Assembly (NCBI GenBank): GCA_964425215.1
Contig: CAYRLW010000043.1
Span: 1 to 34,327 of the forward strand
Origin: CAYRLW01 sp964425215
GTDB lineage: Bacteria > Spirochaetota > Spirochaetia > Treponematales > Breznakiellaceae
Length of the DNA: 34,327 bases
Direction of reading: 5' to 3'
Made by a program: the position numbers and the translations under genes. This document shows positions 6,760 through 14,437 of this stretch, piece by piece (the first letter of the stretch is position 1; each line of letters opens with the position of its first letter). The notes beneath the pieces are model-generated. The model saw only the letters and a program-made list of their open reading frames with translations. It was not told where the DNA came from and did no database searches.

Positions 6760-9162
6760 GTGTATAAGTCCCATATTGCCCTTGAGGTCCGTATCCTGTT
6801 GCTCACGGGGATTAAAACATTTTGCGATTGCGCCTACGACCAGGACGGGAAAGTGGGGGCCTGCCCCATTTGCGGGGGAGAGGAAAACGCGATTCCCCAC
6901 CTGAACTTAAGCGCCGCCAGAAAGGCTTATACGGTGGCCAAGGCGCTGGGGTGCGCGTTGGTTCAGAACCCCTGCTACGAACGGAATACCAGCACCCCGG
7001 ATATCCCCGCCGATTACGCCCTTTCTCGACTTTCCTTGAAAATCGGAACCAACGGGGGCATGGATATCGTTTTTCATCGGCGAAAAAAGCGCATTCGCAT
7101 TACGGAACTCCGGGTGGAAGAGGACGCGGGAAGGTTGACCCATTCGGGAGGCGAGACCAGGATGGACTATTCCACCATTGGGATGCCCAGCCTTAGAATA
7201 AAGACGGAAAGCGATTTTGAAATCGGCGAAGAGGCGGAAATTTTCCTTTCGGACCTCCGCAGAAGGATCCAATACCTGGAAATTATCCCCGGAGTTCCGG
7301 TGGAAAGCGTTATTCGGTGCAACGCCCACGTGGCTATAGCCCCGTACCCCGAATTGCCGGAGGCGTATATCAAGTTGAGGAATCTTAATTCCTTCAACTT
7401 TGTCCGCAAGGCGATCAACGCGGAATTGAATCGACAGGAAGAAATTATTACCCACGGCGGGACGGTCCTTTCGGAAAGCCGACTGTGGAATGAGACAAAA
7501 AACGCCACCGAATCGTTCCAAAAAAGGAAAATCGAAAGGGTTCCAAAGTTTATTTCCTTAAAAAATCTTCCTCCCTTTGTCCCTAGTCAGGAAATCCTCG
7601 AAGCCCTGGAATCTTTTACGGTAGAATTGCCGGAAACAAGACGAAACCGGATTATGGCCACCTACGGTTTGACGATCCCCCAGGCGGAATTTGTCTGCGA
7701 TGAACGGAGCCGGGCGGACTATTACGAGCAAACCGTGGCTTTTGGGGCTCCGCCCAAAGAAACGGCCCAATGGCTCGCGTCCTACGTGGTTAAGGAATTA
7801 AAGCGGCTCCAAATGACGGTCCAAACCGCGCCCCTAAACCCCGAACGGTTCGCCCGTATCCTTTCCATGCTTACCCAGCGGCGTATCCACGGCGGGATCG
7901 CTAAACAAACCATCACCGCCGTGTTGGAACAGAACCGGGACCCGGAAGCCATAGTCCGAGAACAGGGTTGGGAACAGTTGACCGATCGGAACGCGATAGA
8001 AAAAATCGTCCATTCCATAATTGAGGCAAACCCCCAGGAAGTAAAAAGGGTTCGGGAAGGCGATGCCCGGCCCATTCGATTCTTGACGGGTCGAATAATG
8101 AGGGAAACCGGGGGGCTGGCGGAACCGACCCTGGTCAAGGAAATTCTTCGGGAGCAATTATCCGTCTCCCTGGTGTACGTTTTATCCATGGGCGGGGCCA
8201 TATCCGGTCGGCTTGGGGAAGACGGAACCGTGGAAAGCGGGGATGATAGAGTTTTGAGGGAACTTCTAAGCCGAAGAAATACCCCCGACACCGCCAAGGT
8301 CCGCTTTGAATCCGTACAGGTGGGCAGACTCCTATCGGAGGAGATCGTCCCCTCCGATTGGGCGGCCTTGATAACCACGGTGGCGGAACGGATAAATTCG
8401 GGGACCGCCAACGGGATCGTAATCGCCCACGGTACCGATACCCTATCGTACACGGCCCCCCTCTTGTACTGGCTTTTCGCCGACGCGGGGGTCCCCATAG
8501 TGCTTGCGGCGTCGTCCACTCCCCCGGGGAAATCGGCGGAGGCGGAAGAAACCATGGCCCAAGCGGTCAGCCTGGCGGTGGAAAAGAAGACCGGCGTGTA
8601 CGTCGTCCACGGCGGCCGAGTCCTTTCTCCCTTGAATTTAAAATTCGAACGCATAGGACAGGATGGATTTAGAAATTGGAATATGACGAATCCGGTCTAT
8701 TCGGGGAGTTCTCTTCTTACCGGTCCCTTGGAGGCGGATACCTACGTATTTACCCAGCTTTTGGAGGACGCGGTTAATTCCCTCTGCGTCATTCGTTTAT
8801 ACCCGGGGCTTCGATCGGAGTACATTACCGCGATCATGGAACACGGGGCCCGGTATTTTTTCCTGGAGCTGTACGATACGGGAACCGCGGGATTTAGGGA
8901 GGGCCCCTATTCGCTCAAGCGGGCGTTTAGCCTAGGCCGAAGACGGCAAATTCGGTTTTATTGCACCTCCCAACAGGAGGGGATCGTCGATTTTTCCGGG
9001 TACAGCACCAGCCGGGAACTCTGGCGCGAGGGGGCCGTACCCCTGGGGGCCTACACCACCGAGACCGCCGTGGCCCGGTTTTTAGCCGCCAGTCTAATCG
9101 CCGACAGCGAAGAAGAGCGGGACAGCCTTATGGAAAACACGGCCCCCGAATCGCTTCAGTAG
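6760..9162 (+). CDS. GatB-like / L-asparaginase (GatD-like) fusion protein with altered active sites
   Basis: This 800-residue single reading frame has two parts. Residues 1-465 are GatB-like, the tRNA-dependent amidotransferase kinase subunit, including zinc-type cysteines (C22, C24, C35, C38), VEEDAGR, LRNLNSFNFV, and a well-preserved YqeY tail (about 295-465, FLTGRIMRETGG). Residues 466-790 are an asparaginase fold with HGTDTL (Thr559-Asp560) and a lysine at 628. Known archaeal GatDE pairs an asparaginase-type subunit with a GatB-type subunit, but as separate proteins. Key residues differ here. GatB motif EVHxQL reads EVRILL, the NR of the DxNRxGxP motif reads ST, RSKEEAxDYRYF is absent, and the asparaginase nucleophile motif TGGTIA reads MGGAIS. 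No gatA or gatC is nearby. The GTG start has AGGTAGGA 6 nt upstream. The activity is uncertain; it may be a pseudoenzyme or have a new function. Confidence 0.85.
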   Translation: MYKSHIALEVRILLLTGIKTFCDCAYDQDGKVGACPICGGEENAIPHLNLSAARKAYTVAKALGCALVQNPCYERNTSTPDIPADYALSRLSLKIGTNGGMDIVFHRRKKRIRITELRVEEDAGRLTHSGGETRMDYSTIGMPSLRIKTESDFEIGEEAEIFLSDLRRRIQYLEIIPGVPVESVIRCNAHVAIAPYPELPEAYIKLRNLNSFNFVRKAINAELNRQEEIITHGGTVLSESRLWNETKNATESFQKRKIERVPKFISLKNLPPFVPSQEILEALESFTVELPETRRNRIMATYGLTIPQAEFVCDERSRADYYEQTVAFGAPPKETAQWLASYVVKELKRLQMTVQTAPLNPERFARILSMLTQRRIHGGIAKQTITAVLEQNRDPEAIVREQGWEQLTDRNAIEKIVHSIIEANPQEVKRVREGDARPIRFLTGRIMRETGGLAEPTLVKEILREQLSVSLVYVLSMGGAISGRLGEDGTVESGDDRVLRELLSRRNTPDTAKVRFESVQVGRLLSEEIVPSDWAALITTVAERINSGTANGIVIAHGTDTLSYTAPLLYWLFADAGVPIVLAASSTPPGKSAEAEETMAQAVSLAVEKKTGVYVVHGGRVLSPLNLKFERIGQDGFRNWNMTNPVYSGSSLLTGPLEADTYVFTQLLEDAVNSLCVIRLYPGLRSEYITAIMEHGARYFFLELYDTGTAGFREGPYSLKRAFSLGRRRQIRFYCTSQQEGIVDFSGYSTSRELWREGAVPLGAYTTETAVARFLAASLIADSEEERDSLMENTAPESLQ

Positions 9163-9248
9163 CCCAGGGACCGTTTTACTCTTCGGTTACAGCTTGGGTC
9201 GTCCGTCCTTAGCTTTAACCGTTTCTCTAAAACTTTAACCATTTGAGA

Positions 9249-9279
9249 CTTTTTCAGAACTCAGGGAGTTTTGAAAAAG
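9249..9279. repeat. Hairpin repeat family A, copy 1
   Basis: 14-bp arms (CTTTTTCAGAACTC and GAGTTTTGAAAAAG) with one G-T wobble and a 3-nt loop. Its reverse complement matches the hairpin at 20268-20302, including the CTCCCT loop region. It lies 3' of the GatB-asparaginase gene and may act as its terminator. Confidence 0.7.
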
Positions 9280-9295
9280 CCTCCTTAGATGTACA

Positions 9296-9356
9296 TGCAG
9301 TATTTTTACTATTCTATACTATGTAAATAATTATTTTTTATTGTAAAAATACTGCA
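9296..9356. repeat. Perfect 14-bp inverted repeat with AT-rich loop
   Basis: TGCAGTATTTTTAC (9296-9309) is exactly the reverse complement of 9343-9356. The 33-nt loop is almost all A and T. No second copy of these arms was seen in the window. Confidence 0.7.
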
Positions 9357-9357
9357 A

Positions 9358-9396
9358 GAGGTTTTTGCAAAAGTAACAGACTTTGGCAAAAACCTC
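9358..9396. repeat. Hairpin repeat family B, copy 1
   Basis: 17-bp arms (GAGGTTTTTGCAAAAGT at 9358-9374, partner at 9380-9396) with one mismatch and the loop AACAG. Copy 2 at 32665-32699 has the same arms and loop in reverse orientation. It lies just downstream of the histidine phosphatase stop and may end that transcript. Confidence 0.75.
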
Positions 9397-9402
9397 ATTT
9401 GT

Positions 9403-10068
9403 CTATGGCTTTAATTGTTCGTCTATGGCTTCCCAGGCTATAAAAGCTCCATCGGCGCTGGCCGGTTCCACCCGGAGTTTAAAGAGTCCACAATTATGGA
9501 TGGGGAAGAGGGGAAGCCAAGATCGCCCCCCAAAGGTACTCCGGACAAGCCACTGTAACAGCCCCCCATGGGTCAGGGCTATAACCCTATCCAGCCTATC
9601 TTCCCGGGCCCTATTGCGGAGAACGCTCCAGGCGGTACAGGCTCGGTCGTATAGGGCCTCGGGACGTTCGGCGCTCTCTATACCGGCCCAGCTTTGGGTC
9701 CGGAAACGGTTCCACAACCCCGCTTCAGCGGCTTTAAGTTCCGTCCAGGTTCTTCCGGTCCAGACGCCCAAATCGAACTCGATTAACTCCTGAACCACCT
9801 GAACCTCTTGCAAACCCAATTCTTGGGCTATGATTTGGGCGCTTTCCAGGGCCCGGGAAAGGGGAGAAGAAAGGATCGCCGTTTTCATCGACCCGGAAAC
9901 GAGGGAACGGCCCCTCAGCCGAGCCTGGGAACGGCCTTCGTCGGTAAGGGGATACTCGGACCGGCCCTGAAAGATTCCCCCGGAGTTTCCCTCGCTCTCC
10001 CCGTGACGGATCAGAATAAAATCCACCGGATGATCCAGATCCTTAAAAAAAGCGCCGTCGATTATCAA
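9403..10068 (-). CDS. Histidine phosphatase (phosphoglycerate mutase-like) family protein
   Basis: The 221-residue protein has the branch-1 histidine phosphatase signature ILIRHGESEGN, with phospho-accepting His22. FQGRSEYPLTDEGRSQA follows, and the second catalytic histidine is in ALTHGG. The family dephosphorylates sugars, phosphoglycerate, cobalamin precursors or proteins, and the substrate cannot be told here. There is no signal peptide. The start is TTG (10066-10068), sharing four bases (TTGA) with the stop of the upstream 597-residue gene, so translation is probably coupled. That argues that the two act together, or at least need a fixed ratio. Confidence 0.82.
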   Translation of the reverse strand: MIIDGAFFKDLDHPVDFILIRHGESEGNSGGIFQGRSEYPLTDEGRSQARLRGRSLVSGSMKTAILSSPLSRALESAQIIAQELGLQEVQVVQELIEFDLGVWTGRTWTELKAAEAGLWNRFRTQSWAGIESAERPEALYDRACTAWSVLRNRAREDRLDRVIALTHGGLLQWLVRSTFGGRSWLPLFPIHNCGLFKLRVEPASADGAFIAWEAIDEQLKP

Positions 10069-11858
10069 AAGAAAATCCTTATGTGCTCCGTGGGGGACTT
10101 ATGCTTCATCTTTAAAAGGAGCGTTTGCTCCGAAGAAGAATAGGCCCACCCGGAGGAATCGTACCGTTCGAATTCCGAATCGGTTCGGAAATCGATCCCG
10201 TACAACTGCATTTTCGTAAAGGGTTTAATGCCCCGAAGCATCATAAAATGGGTTTCCCCCACGGGGAAATCCACGGCTATATCCAGCACCCCGTCCTGCA
10301 TGGTCGCGCTTATGGATCCCGCCCCCGTCCAGGCCCATACTCCGCTTAAGCCTTCCACGGAAATGCTCTCCGCGCGGGGAAAGAATTCCCGGGGCGCGAT
10401 AAATCTATAAAAACGGGCGGATGAAAAGGTTCCGTCCCCCGAGGGAATCAAACTGTTGCCGTCGCTGGATACCTTATACGACGCCGCCATGGAACCCTGG
10501 GGATCGTACATCCCCAGCATGGTCAACACGATGGACCGGCCGATTCCCGTCCAGTCCCCCAAATTCGCCGCGGTTCCGTACCCTATTAACGCGTTGGCGG
10601 TACGTAAATTAAAGGCCGGATCCACCTGATCGTTTACCAGAACGTACACCGAGGTGTCGGAAACCCGCCGGAGGGTCGTGGCGATAACAAAACTAGCCTG
10701 ATCGATCAGGGTATCAAAAGGGTTTCCCTCTCCGGGACGGTAGGTCTTCCAGTCCTTCCACCCCTCCAGAACCCCCACCGCGCTGAGAGGACTGAGGGCC
10801 GTGGGATCGATGGTTTTGACAAAGGCCGCCGCGTCGTCCATCAGGGCCCGGCTACCCCGGATTGCTAAATAGGCAAACACGTTCGGTTCCGCCAACAGAT
10901 CCATGGACCGTTCGTTATCCAGCCGGGATAGCCGGCCCAAGTATTCCCGTTCCGAAGCGGCCAAGGATCGGAGGCCCATATCCAAATGACCAAAATAGAC
11001 CGAGGACCGGTAGCTTCGCTGGGGATTCGCCGCAAACCCCGAGGGAGCGGTGGCCACCGCGGACCGATAATTTCCCCGCCGCGCCGATTCGGCCACGTAG
11101 GCAATGATCGTATCCTCGTCCGGGGTGCCCGCCATAGCCCGTTCCCACCAGGATAGGGCTTTAGTCCTCCAGGTTCCCAAGGCCTGCTGGTACGCCTGGG
11201 GATCCAGGGCGGCGCTGAGAATATAATCCGCCGGATTAAACTTCTTCCTATCCGGTACGGGACCGTAGGAAATTAAAGAATTGTCGGAACGGAACCGGAG
11301 GATCCGTTGAACCGTATCCACCGGGGCGCCGGAAAAGGTATAGGAGACGTCTCCCAGGGCTACGGTGAACCGGCCCTTGGTCTCGTCGGCCACGTGGGCC
11401 GACCGCATGGGTCTAAAGGGAAGGAGCAAATCCACGGCCCCCTTTACCGCTGACTGGATACGGAGCAATTCGGAGCCCCCGGAAAACTGGGTGATAAAAT
11501 CCACCGTATTTCCATCGGAAAGTCCCAGGGTCACCCCCCCATCCTTTATTTTTAAGGATCGGGCCGTGAGCCCTTGGACCTTTTTATCCGCCGAAACGGA
11601 AGAAAGTCCCGCGCTTTCGGATAAAAGGAATTCCATCCCCTTATAAAAAACGCTTACGGGGCCCGCCAAGGCATATTCACCGGTTTTAGCGGCGTTTTTA
11701 CCCGAATCGGCGTCCTCGTAGTTCCCGGAAACGACCAGGGAACCCACGGTAACCGTAAAGGTGGTTTTTTTGGTAAATTGCAGGGTTACCAAGCCCACGA
11801 GGACTACACAATACAGGGCAATTATGCCGATAATTCTTGGAACCAGGCCTTGTTTCAT
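10065..11858 (-). CDS. Exported or membrane-anchored protein of unknown function
   Basis: I do not recognise a family for this 597-residue protein. It starts with a positively charged end and a hydrophobic segment (about residues 8-27, IIGIIALYCVVLVGLVTL) without a lipobox, so it is likely anchored in the inner membrane with a large periplasmic part. That part begins with beta-rich sequence (TVTVGSLVVSGNYED). A helical middle (about 220-420, ALDPQAYQQALGTWRTKALSWWERAM) and a beta-rich C-terminal part with many aromatic residues follow. The gene overlaps the downstream histidine phosphatase by 4 bp. A promoter-like pair TTGAAA (11890-11895) and TATCCT (11866-11871) would put the transcript start almost on the ATG. 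It is divergent from the TPR lipoprotein gene. Confidence 0.75.
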   Translation of the reverse strand: MKQGLVPRIIGIIALYCVVLVGLVTLQFTKKTTFTVTVGSLVVSGNYEDADSGKNAAKTGEYALAGPVSVFYKGMEFLLSESAGLSSVSADKKVQGLTARSLKIKDGGVTLGLSDGNTVDFITQFSGGSELLRIQSAVKGAVDLLLPFRPMRSAHVADETKGRFTVALGDVSYTFSGAPVDTVQRILRFRSDNSLISYGPVPDRKKFNPADYILSAALDPQAYQQALGTWRTKALSWWERAMAGTPDEDTIIAYVAESARRGNYRSAVATAPSGFAANPQRSYRSSVYFGHLDMGLRSLAASEREYLGRLSRLDNERSMDLLAEPNVFAYLAIRGSRALMDDAAAFVKTIDPTALSPLSAVGVLEGWKDWKTYRPGEGNPFDTLIDQASFVIATTLRRVSDTSVYVLVNDQVDPAFNLRTANALIGYGTAANLGDWTGIGRSIVLTMLGMYDPQGSMAASYKVSSDGNSLIPSGDGTFSSARFYRFIAPREFFPRAESISVEGLSGVWAWTGAGSISATMQDGVLDIAVDFPVGETHFMMLRGIKPFTKMQLYGIDFRTDSEFERYDSSGWAYSSSEQTLLLKMKHKSPTEHIRIFF

Positions 11859-11923
11859 TGGTCTAAGGATACTCCAAAGGGCTTAATAATTTCAACTTGC
11901 CCACTTTGATAGGATTGTATAGT

Positions 11924-13408
11924 ATGGGTGTAATGACGCGACGAACGGTATCTTTACAGCGGTTTGCTTTTCCCGTGGCTGAACTTTTAATCAGCCTTGC
12001 CATGTTAGCTTCCTGCGCCGGAGGTCCCCAGTCCAGGGTGGAAAAACAGCCCCCTTCGGAGGGAACGGTCCCGACGGAAACCACCAAGGGGACACCGGAA
12101 AAGGGCCCTTCCTCGGCGGTTCCAGCAAAAAAGCCCACCACGGAAGAGCTCCTGGCCACCCTGCCCCGATTATTAGAGCAGGGGGACTACCGGGGAGCCC
12201 TTGGGGTTTTTGATTCCCTCGATCCTTCAGCCTCTGAAAAGAGCGATATTAGGCTATTAAAGGCCTCTGTTCTGGTGTCAGCGGGGCAAGTCGACGGGGC
12301 GCGAAAGATCGTCCAAGGGATTATCGACGGGGACGGTCAAAACACCGATGCCCTGTACGTTCTATCCACCATCGAAGAAGCGGCGGGGAGGGAAAAGGAA
12401 CAACAGGCCCTGCTGGAACGGATCGTTTCCATAAACCCAAAGGAAGATCGCGCCCTGGCGGCCCTGGGAACCCTGACGTATCGGCACCGGGTGTATAAAA
12501 ACGCCGAAGCGTATTACGATAAAAGTCTAGCCGCGAATCCCAAAAATGGAGAGGCCCTCATCGGCAAGGCCCGGATCCGATGGCAGTACCAGGACCCCAA
12601 GGGGGCCGAGGGGCTTTTAAACCAGGCCATAGCCGAATACCCCCGGTGGGCGGCTCCGCTGGTGGAGCGGGCCCGGGTGTACCGGGAAGCGGGCTTTCTT
12701 AAGGAAGCCCTGGCGGATTTGGACGCCGCCAAAGCCCTGGACGGAACGGATTATTGGATCGCCATCGACCGGGGAAACGTTCTGCTGGACCTGGGGAACA
12801 AGGCCGAAGCCCTAAAGGAATTCGACCGGGCCCATCAATTGGACCCTAAGAACTTTCTTTCCTACGTGTACAGCGCCGGGATTCGGGATGAACTGGAGGA
12901 TTACCCGGGGGCGGAACGGGATTACGCCACCCTTTCCACATTAAAACCCGATTATTACTTTGCCTTTGAAGGCCTTGGAATGTTGAAAATTAGGGACCAA
13001 CAGTGGGCCGAGGCGAAGGATGCCTTCCTGCAGGCCTACGTCCGTTCCGGAGGCAAGGCCAATTACGCCCTCCTAGCGGCCCTCTGCTGGCTCCACACGG
13101 GAAAAACAGCGGACCTACGGGCCTTTTTGGAAAAAGTGTTGACCCAGGTCCCCCGGGAAACCACCGAATGGTATCTGCTCCGGCTCTACTACGAACAAAG
13201 CGGAGATACGGATATTTCGGTCCGCATCGATAACGAAAAAAACGCCAACAACCGGGCGCGATTGCTCTACTATTTAGCCCAATATTACGATGTCAAGGGA
13301 AATAAAACCCTGGCGGACAAGTATTTTCTCCGGGTCCGGGATCTCCAGCGTCGCTCCATTCTGGAATGGAGATTGAACGAATGGGCCCTGGAAGGGCGAA
13401 AATTATAG
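11924..13408 (+). CDS. TPR-repeat lipoprotein
   Basis: The N-terminus has a signal sequence ending in a lipobox (LAMLASC), so the mature protein should be lipid-anchored at cysteine. A Pro/Thr/Glu-rich linker follows. Then come about eight or nine tetratricopeptide-like helix pairs, such as ALAALGTLTYRHRVYKNAEAYYDKSLAANP, DLGNKAEALKEFDRAHQLDP and KIRDQQWAEAKDAFLQAY. TPR proteins are scaffolds for protein complexes, so the function is open. I prefer ATG 11924 because AGGA (11911-11914) lies 9 nt upstream. ATG 11933 is also possible, and the more upstream TTG at 11897 is unlikely. It leads a tight operon with the DHH and TraB genes. Confidence 0.82.
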   Translation: MGVMTRRTVSLQRFAFPVAELLISLAMLASCAGGPQSRVEKQPPSEGTVPTETTKGTPEKGPSSAVPAKKPTTEELLATLPRLLEQGDYRGALGVFDSLDPSASEKSDIRLLKASVLVSAGQVDGARKIVQGIIDGDGQNTDALYVLSTIEEAAGREKEQQALLERIVSINPKEDRALAALGTLTYRHRVYKNAEAYYDKSLAANPKNGEALIGKARIRWQYQDPKGAEGLLNQAIAEYPRWAAPLVERARVYREAGFLKEALADLDAAKALDGTDYWIAIDRGNVLLDLGNKAEALKEFDRAHQLDPKNFLSYVYSAGIRDELEDYPGAERDYATLSTLKPDYYFAFEGLGMLKIRDQQWAEAKDAFLQAYVRSGGKANYALLAALCWLHTGKTADLRAFLEKVLTQVPRETTEWYLLRLYYEQSGDTDISVRIDNEKNANNRARLLYYLAQYYDVKGNKTLADKYFLRVRDLQRRSILEWRLNEWALEGRKL

Positions 13409-13417
13409 GACCAGACC

Positions 13418-14437
13418 ATGGGAACCCCCGACGCGTTTGCCCGATTATTCACCATCATTACCCAGACCTGGCAGACCATTAATAATAGGGGCGATCCGGA
13501 CGCACCCCAATGCGTCATTCAAACCCACGATTTTCCGGACCACGATGCGGTGGCCGCAGCTTTTGGTTTGGCAAGCCTTTTAAGCCGCAAGGGGTGCCTG
13601 CCCCGGATCCTCTATCGGGGCCGAATCCGAAGTCATTCCCTGCAAGCGATGATTAATCAGCTGGGCATCCCCATGGAAAACGTCAGCGATCTGTTGTTCG
13701 AAGATTTCGCGGACCTTCCCTGTATTATCGTGGACGGCAGTCCGAATAACGCCAACACCCAGCAGATCACCCGGCTCCTCTTGGGGGTCATAGACCATCA
13801 CCCCAATCCGGGAAATTTGTCCTGTCTCTTCCAGGATATTCGAACGAGCTACGGTTCCTGTGCCACCATTATCGCCGATTATTGGGCGGAAGCGGAAATA
13901 TTTCCCGACCGGAATACCGCCACGGCCCTCTTAATGGGTATCCAAATGGATACGGATTTTCTATCCCGCCGGGTAAGTCCCGCGGATTTGGACGCCCACC
14001 ATCGGCTTTTTTTCCGCGCGGATTGGCAATTCGGTATCCAGGTGGGCAAGGCTTCCCTCTCAACACATGACCTTCCGGCGTTTCAATACGCCGTATCCAA
14101 CGCCCGAACCCAGGGTATCCTATTCTTTACCGTTCTTTCCATGGATTGTAGCCAGGAACTTATTTCCATCATCGCCGATTTCTTTTTACGATTGAGGGAA
14201 ATCATGGTCACCGTAATTGTGGAAACCGGCGGACAGCGACAGCACATTTCCGTCCGCAGTCGGGACGCGGACATTTCCGCCGCCTCGGTGATCAAGCTCG
14301 CCCTTTCGGGGATAGGTCAGGGGGGAGGACACGATCATATGGCGGGGGGCGTTATCGACAGCGGGGTGCGGGTAAACGAAGAGGATCTTTTTGAACGGTT
14401 TTTAGACGCGGTGGACACCGCACAGGAGAATCAATGA
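13418..14437 (+). CDS. DHH/DHHA1 family phosphoesterase, NrnA-like
   Basis: This is a 339-residue cytoplasmic protein. The N-terminal DHH domain has THDFPDHDAVAAA (first metal motif, around residues 36-48), IIVDGSPNN, VIDHHPNPGN (the DHH motif) and MGIQMDTDFLSR. The C-terminal DHHA1 substrate-binding domain ends in GQGGGHDHMAGGVI. Relatives degrade short oligonucleotides (nanoRNA), pAp or cyclic dinucleotides with manganese. Which of these applies is not visible. The ATG is 10 nt after the TPR gene stop, with AGGA upstream, and the stop overlaps the next gene by 4 bp (ATGA), so the genes are likely translated together. Confidence 0.87.
   Translation: MGTPDAFARLFTIITQTWQTINNRGDPDAPQCVIQTHDFPDHDAVAAAFGLASLLSRKGCLPRILYRGRIRSHSLQAMINQLGIPMENVSDLLFEDFADLPCIIVDGSPNNANTQQITRLLLGVIDHHPNPGNLSCLFQDIRTSYGSCATIIADYWAEAEIFPDRNTATALLMGIQMDTDFLSRRVSPADLDAHHRLFFRADWQFGIQVGKASLSTHDLPAFQYAVSNARTQGILFFTVLSMDCSQELISIIADFFLRLREIMVTVIVETGGQRQHISVRSRDADISAASVIKLALSGIGQGGGHDHMAGGVIDSGVRVNEEDLFERFLDAVDTAQENQ

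Larger units (their letters stand above)
9163..9402. other. Convergent intergenic region with three consecutive hairpins
   Basis: 240 bp between two convergent genes with no plausible coding sequence. After about 85 bp without clear structure it contains hairpins at 9249-9279, 9296-9356 and 9358-9396, listed separately. Confidence 0.7.

Noticed and set aside
7782..8654. 290-codon open frame on the minus strand opposite the GatB-asparaginase gene
   Set aside because: It is a reverse-strand shadow rich in Ser, Arg and Thr with no family pattern; the plus-strand frame has clear conserved motifs throughout.
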